This document shows, one piece after another, positions 10,784 to 18,934 of a stretch of DNA of 38,195 nt; the stretch's first letter is position 1; every line of letters starts with the position of its first letter. This DNA is from Candidatus Cloacimonadota bacterium. GTDB lineage: Bacteria > Cloacimonadota > Cloacimonadia > Cloacimonadales > TCS61. Position numbers and translations under genes: made by a program. The notes under the pieces were generated by a model that saw only the letters and a program-made list of their open reading frames with translations, was not told the DNA's origin and did no database searches. The stretch covers positions 1-38,195 of the forward strand of contig JAGGWK010000008.1 in NCBI GenBank assembly GCA_021157525.1, given 5' to 3'.

Positions 10784-11378
10784 CCTTAACTCCTTTACTG
10801 CGAGATGAAATTACTTCGTCGATGAGACCATAGGCCTGCGCTTCCGAAGCGTTCATGAAAAAATTGCGATCGGTATCTTTCATTATTTGGTCCATGGGCT
10901 GGCCGGTATGTTTATGCAGGATGGTATTCAAGATTTCCCGGGTTTTTACTATTTCTTTGGCATGAATCTCAATATCCGAAGCCTGTCCCTGCACGCCACC
11001 CAGTGGTTGATGAATCATCACACGGCTGTTTGGCAAAGCAAAGCGTTTACCTTTGGCGCCGCCGGCTAAGAGGATGGCTCCCATACTGGCAGCTTGGCCG
11101 ATGCAGATAGTACACACCGTTGGCCGTATATACTGCATGGTGTCATAAATGGCCAATCCTGCCGTAACAACGCCGCCGGGACTATTTACATACATAAAGA
11201 TGTCTTTATCCGGGTCTTCTGCTTCCAGGTGTAAAAGCTGCGCAATAATAACGTTTGCCACATTGTCATCGATAACAGATCCCACAAAAATGATGCGATC
11301 TTTGAGCAATCGGGAATAGATATCATACGCCCGCTCACCACGTCCGCTCTGTTCTACCACTATCGGTACATAAGCCAT
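10776..11378 (-). CDS. clpP: ATP-dependent Clp protease proteolytic subunit ClpP
   Basis: ClpP is a serine peptidase that forms a tetradecameric barrel and works with ClpX. The 200-residue protein has normal length. The catalytic triad is Ser98 (GQAASMGA), His123 (VMIHQPLGG) and probably Asp168 (KDTDRNFF). The oxyanion turn NSPGG is at 65-69. The ATG at 11378 is preceded by AAGGAG and lies three bases after the tig stop. A short N-terminal segment ([16 protein letters not shown]) fits the axial loop region. Confidence 0.98.
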   Translation of the reverse strand: MAYVPIVVEQSGRGERAYDIYSRLLKDRIIFVGSVIDDNVANVIIAQLLHLEAEDPDKDIFMYVNSPGGVVTAGLAIYDTMQYIRPTVCTICIGQAASMGAILLAGGAKGKRFALPNSRVMIHQPLGGVQGQASDIEIHAKEIVKTREILNTILHKHTGQPMDQIMKDTDRNFFMNASEAQAYGLIDEVISSRSKGVKGE

Positions 11379-11381
11379 GTA

Positions 11382-12680
11382 TTACTCCTTGTTTTGAGAA
11401 ACAGTTTCACCTTCTTCGGCATCCTTGGCAGGATAGGGAACAAAGGTGTTGTTTTCGGCAATGAAATCCAGTAATTTTTTCTCTTTGATAGCGCGATTGA
11501 AGTCTTCACTTTCGATCTGTTTTTTGTACAGCTCGCGATATTTTTCTTCATCTATCTGCAGGTTTGCAGCAGCTTCTTTGATAGCTGCATCTCTTTCTTC
11601 ATCGGTCACCTGTATGTTTTCCTGTTTGATAAGAGCATCCATCAGATAGTAACCCTTCATGTTATGCTCTGCCATTACGCGGAAGATGGGAATCAGCTGT
11701 TCTACGTCCATTTTATACTGTTTTGCCTGAGGTTCTGCGATGCTCTTGGCATAGTTTTCTATCATAGATTCCGGTAGATCGAAGGGGTTTGCTTCCAGCA
11801 GTGCTTTTACGATGTTTTCCCTGCGATTGTTTTCGTTATCCTGTTTCAGCTTGATCTGCAATTGCTCAGCAATCTTGGCACGCATATCTTCAAGGGTGTC
11901 ATATTCCATATCTTTGGCAAATTCATCGTTCAGCTCTGGCAGTACTTTTCGTTTTATTTCCAGTATCTTCATCTGCACTTCTCTATCGATCACATCGCTT
12001 CCCATCTCTTCTTCTTCTGCAGCAGCTTTGCTTTCTGCATCAAAGAGAACGGTTTTTACCAGGGCTCCAACTTTTTGACCGATAAGAGCAACATCCACCT
12101 GAGAGCTATAGATGTTGTCTCCAATCACAAAAGTGCGATGGAACTCGGTTGCTTCAGCATCATCTTCGGTAACAAACTGTATTTTGGCAGAGACGGTATC
12201 ACCCGTCTGCACTTCATCCGCATCTTCCTCAGTAGCCATTTGACGACGGAAATCTTCCAAGGTGTCATCTATCATGGTGTCGGTAAATTCCACTGCTTCA
12301 TAGGGAATTTCCAAACCTTTGAAATTGTCAACTTTCACTTCGGGCATCACCTCATATTTAAAAGTAACCACCAGATCTTCGCCTTTGTTCCACTCAAAAT
12401 CCTGAGCTTCACCCATATTTACCGGGTTTTCTTCTTTTTCATCCAGCGCCTGACGATAATAGCCGGTGAGTTTTTTGTTGTAAAACTCATCTTTGGCATA
12501 TTCCCCATACATGGTTTCTACCATTTTCATCGGGGCTTTGCCTTTACGGAAACCGGGGATGCTGGCCATTTTTTTAAAGCCACCCAGCACCGTCATGTAA
12601 TCTTTCGTTGCCGTTTCAGCATCTATCGTAAGGGTGAGCTCACGAAGAACACTGGATACTTCTTTTATCTCGATTTTCAC
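11382..12680 (-). CDS. tig: Trigger factor (ribosome-associated chaperone)
   Basis: This 432-residue chaperone binds nascent chains at the ribosome exit tunnel. The ribosome-docking signature GFRKGKAP is at about residues 43-50 in the N-terminal domain. The middle region (about 150-245) occupies the place of the FKBP-type prolyl isomerase domain but is poorly conserved, and isomerase residues cannot be recognised. The helical C-terminal domain is rich in Lys/Glu and Gln. The start is GTG with an AAGGAG site five bases upstream. It heads tig-clpP-clpX and lies 65 bases downstream of the tRNA-Leu gene on the same strand. Confidence 0.95.
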   Translation of the reverse strand: MKIEIKEVSSVLRELTLTIDAETATKDYMTVLGGFKKMASIPGFRKGKAPMKMVETMYGEYAKDEFYNKKLTGYYRQALDEKEENPVNMGEAQDFEWNKGEDLVVTFKYEVMPEVKVDNFKGLEIPYEAVEFTDTMIDDTLEDFRRQMATEEDADEVQTGDTVSAKIQFVTEDDAEATEFHRTFVIGDNIYSSQVDVALIGQKVGALVKTVLFDAESKAAAEEEEMGSDVIDREVQMKILEIKRKVLPELNDEFAKDMEYDTLEDMRAKIAEQLQIKLKQDNENNRRENIVKALLEANPFDLPESMIENYAKSIAEPQAKQYKMDVEQLIPIFRVMAEHNMKGYYLMDALIKQENIQVTDEERDAAIKEAAANLQIDEEKYRELYKKQIESEDFNRAIKEKKLLDFIAENNTFVPYPAKDAEEGETVSQNKE

Positions 12681-12745
12681 TGTATCTCCTTTTTAATGGT
12701 GAGCACCCACAATCGGTTGAGTGCGGGCGCTCAGTATATGCGATA

Positions 12746-12832
12746 TGGTGCGAAAGAGGGGACTCGAACCCCTATGAGAAAACTCCCACTGGATTCTAAG
12801 TCCAGCGCGTCTACCAGTTCCGCCACTTTCGC
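12746..12832 (-). tRNA. tRNA-Leu (anticodon UAG), CCA encoded
   Basis: Read on the - strand the gene is 87 bases long. The acceptor stem is GCGAAAG/CTTTCGC, with discriminator A and an encoded CCA (12746-12748). The anticodon stem CTGGA/TCCAG holds the loop CTTAGAA, giving anticodon TAG. A long variable arm (TGGGAGTTTTCTCA) marks a class II tRNA, and the T arm GGGGTTCGAGTCCCC is standard. Its 5' end is one base after the stop codon of the TPR gene, and tig follows on the same strand. It may therefore be cut from a longer transcript. Confidence 0.97.
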
Positions 12833-12833
12833 G

Positions 12834-13964
12834 TTAGTTCATTTTTTGCAGGATGCCTGTATATTTTTTTCTCAGCGGTTCATCATTCAGTTTGGATGCG
12901 GCAGCCACTATCAGCTGAACAGCAGCTTTGGATGTGGTATCGGCATTATACCATTTTACAGCGTAGGTCAGTACATCTTCGTACTTTTCCTGGCGCATGA
13001 GGTTCACACAGAGATATTGCAGGTTTGCAGTATCATCAGGATCCAGTTCAATGGCCTGTTTCAGCAGTTCGAGGGCTTCGGTGGTTTTGCCTAATTTGTC
13101 GGCATACACCGATGCATTTTTGTAGTTATCTGCATTCCCCGGTTCCAGGTCTTTTACCTTAATGAAGTATTCATAGGCTTTTTCATCATTTTTGAGCTTT
13201 GAATAAGCCACGGCAATGTTAAACAGAGGATCGATGCTTTGTGGTTTCAGCTGCTCTGCCTTTAAATACCAGGCAATAGCCTCTTGGTAATTTTCTTGCT
13301 CAAAATGAGTACCGGCAATGCGATTTACCAATTTATAATCCTGAGGTGTCTTCTCATAGGAAAGAATGAGATATTTCATTTCGTTTTCCGTATCACCCAT
13401 CTTGGCATAGGTATTTGCCAGCATTGAAATGGTTTTTACGCTATCCGGAGCAATAGCCAGTAATGCTTTAAACTGATCCAGTGCTTCCTGGGTTTTGTCT
13501 TCTTTATACGAGGTCAAAGCAACATTATAGAGCTTCACCCAGCAGCTACTGCGTAATTTAAGGATGAGCTCTTTCGTATCCTCCAATTTTGCTTTTACAA
13601 TATACTTTTTTTTGAATTTCTTTGCTGCTTTCGGGTCTGAACTCTCAAGCTCATGGTATTCGTCATATACTGCTTCAATAGCTTCAAGGGCACGTGTATA
13701 GAGATCAAAGGACTTTTGGTAATCCCCTTCGATCTGAAAATAGATACCACCAAGATCTCTTAAGGCATTGATGTTATCAGGATAATCTTCCAGAACCTTT
13801 TCAAAAAAGGACTGTGCCTTTTCATAGTTCTTTTGGCCCATATACATATTGGCAGAGCGTAAATTTGTTTTACCCATGCCCGCTACATCTTGTGAATAGC
13901 CATAAATCACACCGCCACAGAGCAATAACACCGTGAGTGAAAGAGTGATAATCTGCTTTTTCAT
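12834..13964 (-). CDS. Exported tetratricopeptide-repeat protein
   Basis: The open frame starts at 13988, but the ATG at 13964 is preceded by GGAGGA and opens a signal peptide (MKKQIITLSLTVLLLCGGVIYGYSQ), giving 376 residues. About seven or eight TPR units follow (Trp/Leu-Gly-Tyr-Ala-Phe-Ala-Pro spacing), for example ANMYMGQKNYEKAQSFFEKV, AVAYSKLKNDEKAYEYFIKV and ASVYADKLGKTTEALELLKQ. They should form a periplasmic superhelix for protein binding. No enzymatic domain is seen, and partners are unknown. The stop codon is one base from the 5' end of the tRNA-Leu gene. A 9-bp inverted repeat (14007-14050) sits upstream. Confidence 0.88.
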   Translation of the reverse strand: MKKQIITLSLTVLLLCGGVIYGYSQDVAGMGKTNLRSANMYMGQKNYEKAQSFFEKVLEDYPDNINALRDLGGIYFQIEGDYQKSFDLYTRALEAIEAVYDEYHELESSDPKAAKKFKKKYIVKAKLEDTKELILKLRSSCWVKLYNVALTSYKEDKTQEALDQFKALLAIAPDSVKTISMLANTYAKMGDTENEMKYLILSYEKTPQDYKLVNRIAGTHFEQENYQEAIAWYLKAEQLKPQSIDPLFNIAVAYSKLKNDEKAYEYFIKVKDLEPGNADNYKNASVYADKLGKTTEALELLKQAIELDPDDTANLQYLCVNLMRQEKYEDVLTYAVKWYNADTTSKAAVQLIVAAASKLNDEPLRKKYTGILQKMN

Positions 13965-14006
13965 TCTTCCTCCATTTCTAATTTTCATTTCTGTTAAGTA
14001 CGTTTT

Positions 14007-14050
14007 TGGGAGCTGTTTTTACGTCAAGACATTTTTCCTGCCAGCTCCCA
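14007..14050. repeat. Inverted repeat between sppA and the TPR gene
   Basis: TGGGAGCTG (14007-14015) is perfectly repeated in inverse orientation as CAGCTCCCA (14042-14050), with 26 bases between. No T run follows on either strand, so it is not a good intrinsic terminator. It could be an operator, a processing hairpin or an RNA stabiliser ahead of the TPR gene. Confidence 0.5.
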
Positions 14051-14073
14051 TTAACCTTTTGCCTGACAAATGG

Positions 14074-15819
14074 TTAGAGATCACAATCCCCAAACACCAC
14101 TTCATACAGTTCGGGGGTAATAATCATCTGGTTATTGTCTTCTTTGATGGATGCCAAAAAACGGCGCAATTGCTGAAGCTGGCGCGGCTCTCTATTCAAC
14201 ATCATTGCCACCGATGCCTTGGTAAAACTGAAATCTCTATCCAACAATAACTCTACCAGACCATGTTGCCTGGGATAGTAGATCGTGCTGTATCCCGTAA
14301 TGCCAGCCAGTTCAGCAGCTTTTGCCAACGCATCTTCCAAGGTGCCCGATGCATCGACTAATCCATACTCCACCGCCTTTTCATTACTCCAGATACGACC
14401 CTGAGCTACCGCTTCCACCTGCTCCATACTCAGTCCCCGGGCTGTGGCTACCCGCTGTTTAAACTCGGTATAGGTTCGCTGGCTCCCTTTTCTCAGTGCA
14501 TTGATCAAAGATTCTGATGGCGGCGCCCAAACATCGCTGATCACACTGAATTTCCCATACTTGATCTGTTCAGAATTCACACCGGCTTTTTGAGCTAATC
14601 CATGAAAGTTGGGAATCATGGAAACCACGCCGATGGAACCGGTAATCACGAAGGGATCGGCAAATACATAATCTGCGGTGCAAGAGATATAATATCCGCC
14701 AGAGGCGGCAACGTTGGCCATAGATACCACCACCGGCTTATAAATCCGTTTGAGTTGCTGATAGATCAGCTCACTCTCCAGGGCGCTGCCGCCAGGACTG
14801 TTTATGCGCAGCACCACCGCCCGCACATCAGCATCGGCATTAATGTCATCGATGATCTTTTCCATATCATGGGCCCGAATATTCATCTGAGTAATATTCC
14901 CCGATTGAGGGGAAATGGTACCCTCGGCATAAATCACCGCTATCTTGTGCGCCTTGGAAACCACTGGCGTCTTCACCGGATAATCTCGCCATGTCAGAAA
15001 GGAAACCTTTCCGTCAAACAGAGAAGATATTGCATCCTGTGTAACCAGCGTATCCACCAGTCCGGCCCGATAGGCCTGGCCTCCAGACACAGTGAGATCA
15101 GAGCGATCTTCATAAATCCGCCGTAGCATATCGTCAGAGATGTTTCGGTTTTCACTGATCTGATGAATCATGGAGCCATAGATGTTTTCAAATACGTCGC
15201 CTACGCTTTCCCGCATCTGGTCAGACATCTGGTTGCGGGTGTATTGCTCGCCCGTGGCCTTGTATTGTCCTGAGTGAATCACCTGCACATCCACACCCAG
15301 CTTGTCAAAAAGATCTTTGTAGTACAGGATGCTGGTGCCCACACCGCTGAGAAGAATTCCTCCGGATTCCGAAGAATTAAGCACTACCGTATCGGCATAG
15401 GATGCCAGAAAATAATCTTTGTTGCCGCACATTTCCATGTAGGCAATCACCGGTTTCCCCGATGTTTTAAAGTCTTCTATGGCTTCGCCGATTTCATGAA
15501 GCACTGCATATCCCGATTGAATCCACTGAGGTTTGAGCAAAACCCCCACGATGCGGTCATCGGTTTTTGCCTGCTTCAGCGCAGCCTTGATATCGTGAGC
15601 GGTGGTGATCTTTTTAAAAAGCGGATTAAACCGCTCGTTTTTGACCACAGAATATTCCTGAATCTGCCCACTGAGATCCAGGCTGAGAACACTTTGTTTC
15701 GATACGCTCACCACGTTGCCCTTCGACATGCGATAGACACTGCCAAAGGCAAACACAGAGAGCAGCACTACCACTGCCACAGAGGTAAGACATCCAAAAA
15801 CAAACCATCGGGTTTTCAT
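14074..15819 (-). CDS. sppA: Signal peptide peptidase SppA (protease IV), long form
   Basis: This is a membrane-bound serine protease that degrades cleaved signal peptides. The 581-residue protein is the long, two-domain form, anchored by one membrane segment (about 7-29). In the family the general base Lys comes from the N-terminal repeat and the nucleophile Ser from the C-terminal repeat. Here Lys187 (SGQYKA) and Ser373 (VAASGGYY) fit both, and RINSPGGSALESE marks the oxyanion region. The ATG follows AAGGAGAG. It lies 15 bases after the NtrX-like gene, suggesting co-transcription and a role of the two-component system in envelope upkeep (inference). Confidence 0.95.
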   Translation of the reverse strand: MKTRWFVFGCLTSVAVVVLLSVFAFGSVYRMSKGNVVSVSKQSVLSLDLSGQIQEYSVVKNERFNPLFKKITTAHDIKAALKQAKTDDRIVGVLLKPQWIQSGYAVLHEIGEAIEDFKTSGKPVIAYMEMCGNKDYFLASYADTVVLNSSESGGILLSGVGTSILYYKDLFDKLGVDVQVIHSGQYKATGEQYTRNQMSDQMRESVGDVFENIYGSMIHQISENRNISDDMLRRIYEDRSDLTVSGGQAYRAGLVDTLVTQDAISSLFDGKVSFLTWRDYPVKTPVVSKAHKIAVIYAEGTISPQSGNITQMNIRAHDMEKIIDDINADADVRAVVLRINSPGGSALESELIYQQLKRIYKPVVVSMANVAASGGYYISCTADYVFADPFVITGSIGVVSMIPNFHGLAQKAGVNSEQIKYGKFSVISDVWAPPSESLINALRKGSQRTYTEFKQRVATARGLSMEQVEAVAQGRIWSNEKAVEYGLVDASGTLEDALAKAAELAGITGYSTIYYPRQHGLVELLLDRDFSFTKASVAMMLNREPRQLQQLRRFLASIKEDNNQMIITPELYEVVFGDCDL

Positions 15820-15834
15820 TTTTCTCTCCTTAAT

Positions 15835-17172
15835 TTAAGATAATTCCAGCTCTTTTAGTTTGCGGGAAAGGTTGCTCACCTGCAGTCCCAGAGCTTCCGC
15901 AGTGCGAGACAGATTGCCGTTATTTATGCGGAGCTGGGTACTGAGATAGCGGATTTCAAACTCCCGCTTCTTCTCTTTAAATAGTTTTGTTTCATTCCAA
16001 AATGCGGTTCTGGGCGCTTCGGTAATGAGGGTGCAAAGGTGCCGTGGCTCGATCTGATCCTCTTCGATGATGATGTACAACCGCTCCACCAGATTTCGCA
16101 ACTGTCGTACATTCCCGGGAAATTCCCAGGATTGCAATTCCACCATCGATGCCGGGGTGAAGCTTTTGCGGGGGATATTGAGGTCTGAGGCAAAGAAATC
16201 GCAAAAATACTCTACCAGCACCGGGATATCTTCTGGATGCTGCCGAAGTGGCGGTGCAGCCACGGGAATCACATTGAGGCGATAAAAGAGGTCTTCCCGA
16301 AAGCTTCCCGCGACGACCATTTCTTCCAGGTTTTTGTGAGTTGCTGCAATGATGCGGGTGTTAATTTTCTGGGTTTTGTTACTGCCGACTCGTTCAAATT
16401 CACCTTCCTGAATCACCCGCAAAATCTTGGCTTGGGCATTGGGGTTCATATCACCGATTTCATCGAGAAACAGCGTGCCTCCATCTGCTTGCTCTATCTT
16501 TCCGCTTTTGCTTTTTACCGCACCGGTAAAAGCGCCTTTTTCAAAACCAAACAGCTCACTTTCCACCAATTCACTTGGGATGGCTGCGGAATTGAACTTG
16601 ATAAAAGGCTTATCAAAACGTTTGCTGCCATTGTGAATGGCATAGGCTATCAGCTCTTTTCCTGTGCCGCTTTCACCCCGGATAAGAACCTTGGAATCGG
16701 TAGGCGCTATCCGGGCAATGAGATTCTTCAAGGTTTCCAAAGAAGCGCTCTGCCCCACTATCCGATACCGTTCATCCACATCGTTTTTCAGCCGGTGATA
16801 CTCGGCAGAGATTGCTTTAAACTGAATCGCCTTGCTCACGGTAATCTTCACTTTGGGCAAACTGAGGGGTTTTTCCAAAAAATCAAAAGCTCCCAACTTG
16901 ATAGCCCGCACCGCTTCCCGAATGCCGCTGTGGCCTGAGATCATGATTACGGCCAACTGCGGAGCCGCCTTCATGGCCTTCTCCAGCAAATCCAGCCCGT
17001 TCATCCCATCCAACCGCACATCCAAAAGCAATACTGCAGGATGAAAGTTCCTTATCAATTCCAGTCCCGCTGCACCATCCTGAGAAAAGGCAACTTCATA
17101 TCCGTCGTCTTGCAAAATACTCTGCAATGTCAGGCAGATGTTCATTTCATCGTCAATTATCGCTATTTTCAT
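15835..17172 (-). CDS. NtrX/NtrC-family sigma-54-dependent response regulator
   Basis: The 445-residue protein has three domains. The receiver domain (1-120) has the acidic pocket IDDE and phospho-acceptor Asp51 (LLLDVRLDG). The AAA+ sigma-54 activation domain has Walker A GESGTGKE at 166-173, the sigma-54 contact loop GAFTGA at 213-218 and Walker B GTLFLDEIGD. A Fis-type helix-turn-helix lies at the C-terminus (NGNLSRTAEALGLQVSNLSRKL). It should activate sigma-54 promoters after phosphorylation by the adjacent kinase, whose gene overlaps by 20 bases. The pairing with an NtrY-like membrane kinase supports NtrX over NtrC. I did not find a convincing -24/-12 promoter in the window, so the targets are unknown. 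Confidence 0.93.
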   Translation of the reverse strand: MKIAIIDDEMNICLTLQSILQDDGYEVAFSQDGAAGLELIRNFHPAVLLLDVRLDGMNGLDLLEKAMKAAPQLAVIMISGHSGIREAVRAIKLGAFDFLEKPLSLPKVKITVSKAIQFKAISAEYHRLKNDVDERYRIVGQSASLETLKNLIARIAPTDSKVLIRGESGTGKELIAYAIHNGSKRFDKPFIKFNSAAIPSELVESELFGFEKGAFTGAVKSKSGKIEQADGGTLFLDEIGDMNPNAQAKILRVIQEGEFERVGSNKTQKINTRIIAATHKNLEEMVVAGSFREDLFYRLNVIPVAAPPLRQHPEDIPVLVEYFCDFFASDLNIPRKSFTPASMVELQSWEFPGNVRQLRNLVERLYIIIEEDQIEPRHLCTLITEAPRTAFWNETKLFKEKKREFEIRYLSTQLRINNGNLSRTAEALGLQVSNLSRKLKELELS

Positions 17173-18322
17173 CGCTACACTCCATGGTCAAAATAAAATT
17201 GCTGCCCTGGCCGATTTTGCTCTCTACCCGCAACTCTGTCCTGTTCACTTCGCAGAGCTTTTGCACCAGCGCCAGGCCAAGGCCGGTGCCTTTTTTCTTT
17301 TTAGTAAAATAGGGTTGAAAGATCTTTTCCATATCTTGTTCGTCTATACCCTTTCCGTGGTCTTTTATCTGGATGCATACCTTTTCTTCGTGATCAGTTA
17401 CCACTATCTCGATGGGTTCATATTCCCCGGATGCGTCAATAGCATTTTGCAGTAAATTGGTTATTACCTGATAAAAATGGGTGCGGTCCCAGGAAATCAT
17501 GCAGGTGGTGGATGCATCCAATGTGACAGGATAGTGGCTGATGTAGGGCCGCAATATCTCGGTTAAGGCATCTCGGGCAGAAAAGCGGGAAAAAGTAGGA
17601 TTGATGTTTTTGGCAAAATCGGAGAAGCTGGCGGCCAGCTTTTTGAGGTTACTCACCTCCTGGGTGATGATCTCTATGGCCTGAGGAAAAATCTCATCGA
17701 ATTTTTCCCGATCCAGCTCAAATTTCTCTTCCAGTCGTTGCACAGAAAGTTGGATGGGAGTGAGGGGGTTTTTTATTTCATGGGCCAATATTCGGGAGAG
17801 TTTTTTCCAGATAAGCTGTTTCTCCGCTTCAACCAGCTTTTTCTGCACCAGGTTCAGCTCTCCGGACATGCTGTTAAAGGAGTGTTTCAACTCCCGAATT
17901 TCCGGAATGCCTCCCGGCGGCAAGTTCACGGAAAAATCCCCCTGCCGAATTTTGGCGGTTGCATCCTGTAACTCTGTAAGCGGGCGGGTAACCTTATACA
18001 GCACAATGGAAAAGAGGGCGATAGAGATGAGCATGAGGATAAACAGTACCACCGATGAATATATCTGGGTTTCACTGTGAATCATCTGGGAGGCAGCTAA
18101 GGATTCTCGGAACCGGGTCATGATGTCACGGGCTTTCAGGCTGTCTGCCGCAGTGTTAAAAGACAACTCCGACAGGGCCTCATCAAGCTCGATATTTTGA
18201 AAAGCCTCATTGGTCTCGTTTTGTTTGGAGATAAAAAAGGAATTGAGCACTACCATACTGGTGATGTACAAGGCCACAAAAAGCAAAATCACGATAGCCC
18301 GAAGGCTGAATCTAATTTTCAT
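17153..18322 (-). CDS. NtrY-like membrane sensor histidine kinase
   Basis: The 389-residue protein has two membrane segments (about 9-30 and 88-110) flanking a short periplasmic loop of some 55 residues. A HAMP linker (about 110-163, TRPLTELQDATAKIRQGDF) follows. The H-box is LAHEIKNPLTPIQLS with phospho-acceptor His181, then come the N box (NLLQNAIDAS), G1 (IKDHGKGID) and G2 (KGTGLGLAL) of the ATPase domain. The NPLTPIQ form of the H-box is typical of NtrY/AtoS-type kinases. The gene overlaps its regulator by 20 bases and the upstream DUF4390-like gene by 11, so the three are one translational unit. Confidence 0.93.
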   Translation of the reverse strand: MKIRFSLRAIVILLFVALYITSMVVLNSFFISKQNETNEAFQNIELDEALSELSFNTAADSLKARDIMTRFRESLAASQMIHSETQIYSSVVLFILMLISIALFSIVLYKVTRPLTELQDATAKIRQGDFSVNLPPGGIPEIRELKHSFNSMSGELNLVQKKLVEAEKQLIWKKLSRILAHEIKNPLTPIQLSVQRLEEKFELDREKFDEIFPQAIEIITQEVSNLKKLAASFSDFAKNINPTFSRFSARDALTEILRPYISHYPVTLDASTTCMISWDRTHFYQVITNLLQNAIDASGEYEPIEIVVTDHEEKVCIQIKDHGKGIDEQDMEKIFQPYFTKKKKGTGLGLALVQKLCEVNRTELRVESKIGQGSNFILTMECSDENSDN

Positions 18323-18866
18323 ACTGCAATTTATCCAGATGCTGCGTCAAAGTCGGCTTTTTATATTTCCACAAAATCATCATATCATACTCTTTCCCCA
18401 AGGATTCCAGCGTCATCTTTTCCAAGTAACTGGTCATCTCCACATCCAGGTGTGGTGGAAATTCACCCTCCATCAGATAATCCACCTGGGAAATCGTCTC
18501 TATCATCTCCTGGTAATTTTCTATTACCACTCCGCTCATATGTTGGTCTTCGCAGCTGACGGTAAATTCCTGATTCATGGGATCGTATTGAACCAAGTGC
18601 TTAAAAGATGCCAGATAGACCACCTTGTTCCGCTGTTTTACCTGTAGATCAAAACAGATGGAAATTGTTTTGCCGGATTTAAATATTTCTTCAAAATCAT
18701 TTTCGAAGGCTTCCACCAGCTGCATCTCAAAGCGAATGCCGCTATCGGACATGTGCGCCCGGAAATTATCAAACCGTGCATCATTGCCTTTGTAGCTGGA
18801 AAGCAACAAAATGCTCAAACTTACCAATCCCGAAAAAAACCTTCCTGTTAATGCTTGAAACATCAT
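18312..18866 (-). CDS. Small exported protein, DUF4390-like, ahead of NtrY
   Basis: This 184-residue protein has a hydrophobic N-terminal segment (FFSGLVSLSILLLSS) that looks like a signal peptide or anchor. The body has the layout of DUF4390 proteins: an amphipathic segment (VEAFENDFEEIFKSGKTISI), a strand with Phe/Asp, then YLASFKHLVQYDPMNQEF. In proteobacteria DUF4390 genes are commonly found just before ntrY-like kinases. Both the fold and the position agree, but the match is by eye. GGAG lies just upstream; either of two successive ATG codons (18866 or 18863) may be used. The terminator of the PDZ gene ends only a few bases upstream, leaving no room for a separate promoter. Function is unknown. 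Confidence 0.7.
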   Translation of the reverse strand: MMFQALTGRFFSGLVSLSILLLSSYKGNDARFDNFRAHMSDSGIRFEMQLVEAFENDFEEIFKSGKTISICFDLQVKQRNKVVYLASFKHLVQYDPMNQEFTVSCEDQHMSGVVIENYQEMIETISQVDYLMEGEFPPHLDVEMTSYLEKMTLESLGKEYDMMILWKYKKPTLTQHLDKLQYEN

Positions 18867-18872
18867 CTACTC

Positions 18873-18909
18873 CATAAAAAAGTCTTCGACGATCACAGCC
18901 GAAGACTTT
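18873..18909 (-). terminator. Intrinsic terminator after the PDZ gene, abutting the next start
   Basis: On the - strand AAAGTCTTCG (18909-18900) pairs perfectly with CGAAGACTTT (18888-18879), followed by a TTTTTTA run. The run ends about four bases before the GGAG site of the DUF4390-like gene. Confidence 0.87.
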
Positions 18910-18934
18910 ATATACCGAAACTATCTGTCAACTC

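Noticed and set aside
11862-13094. 410-codon open frame on the + strand across tig, the tRNA-Leu and the TPR gene
   Set aside because: It runs antisense through two recognised genes and a tRNA. Its Phe/His-rich composition is typical of the reverse frame of Lys/Glu-rich proteins.
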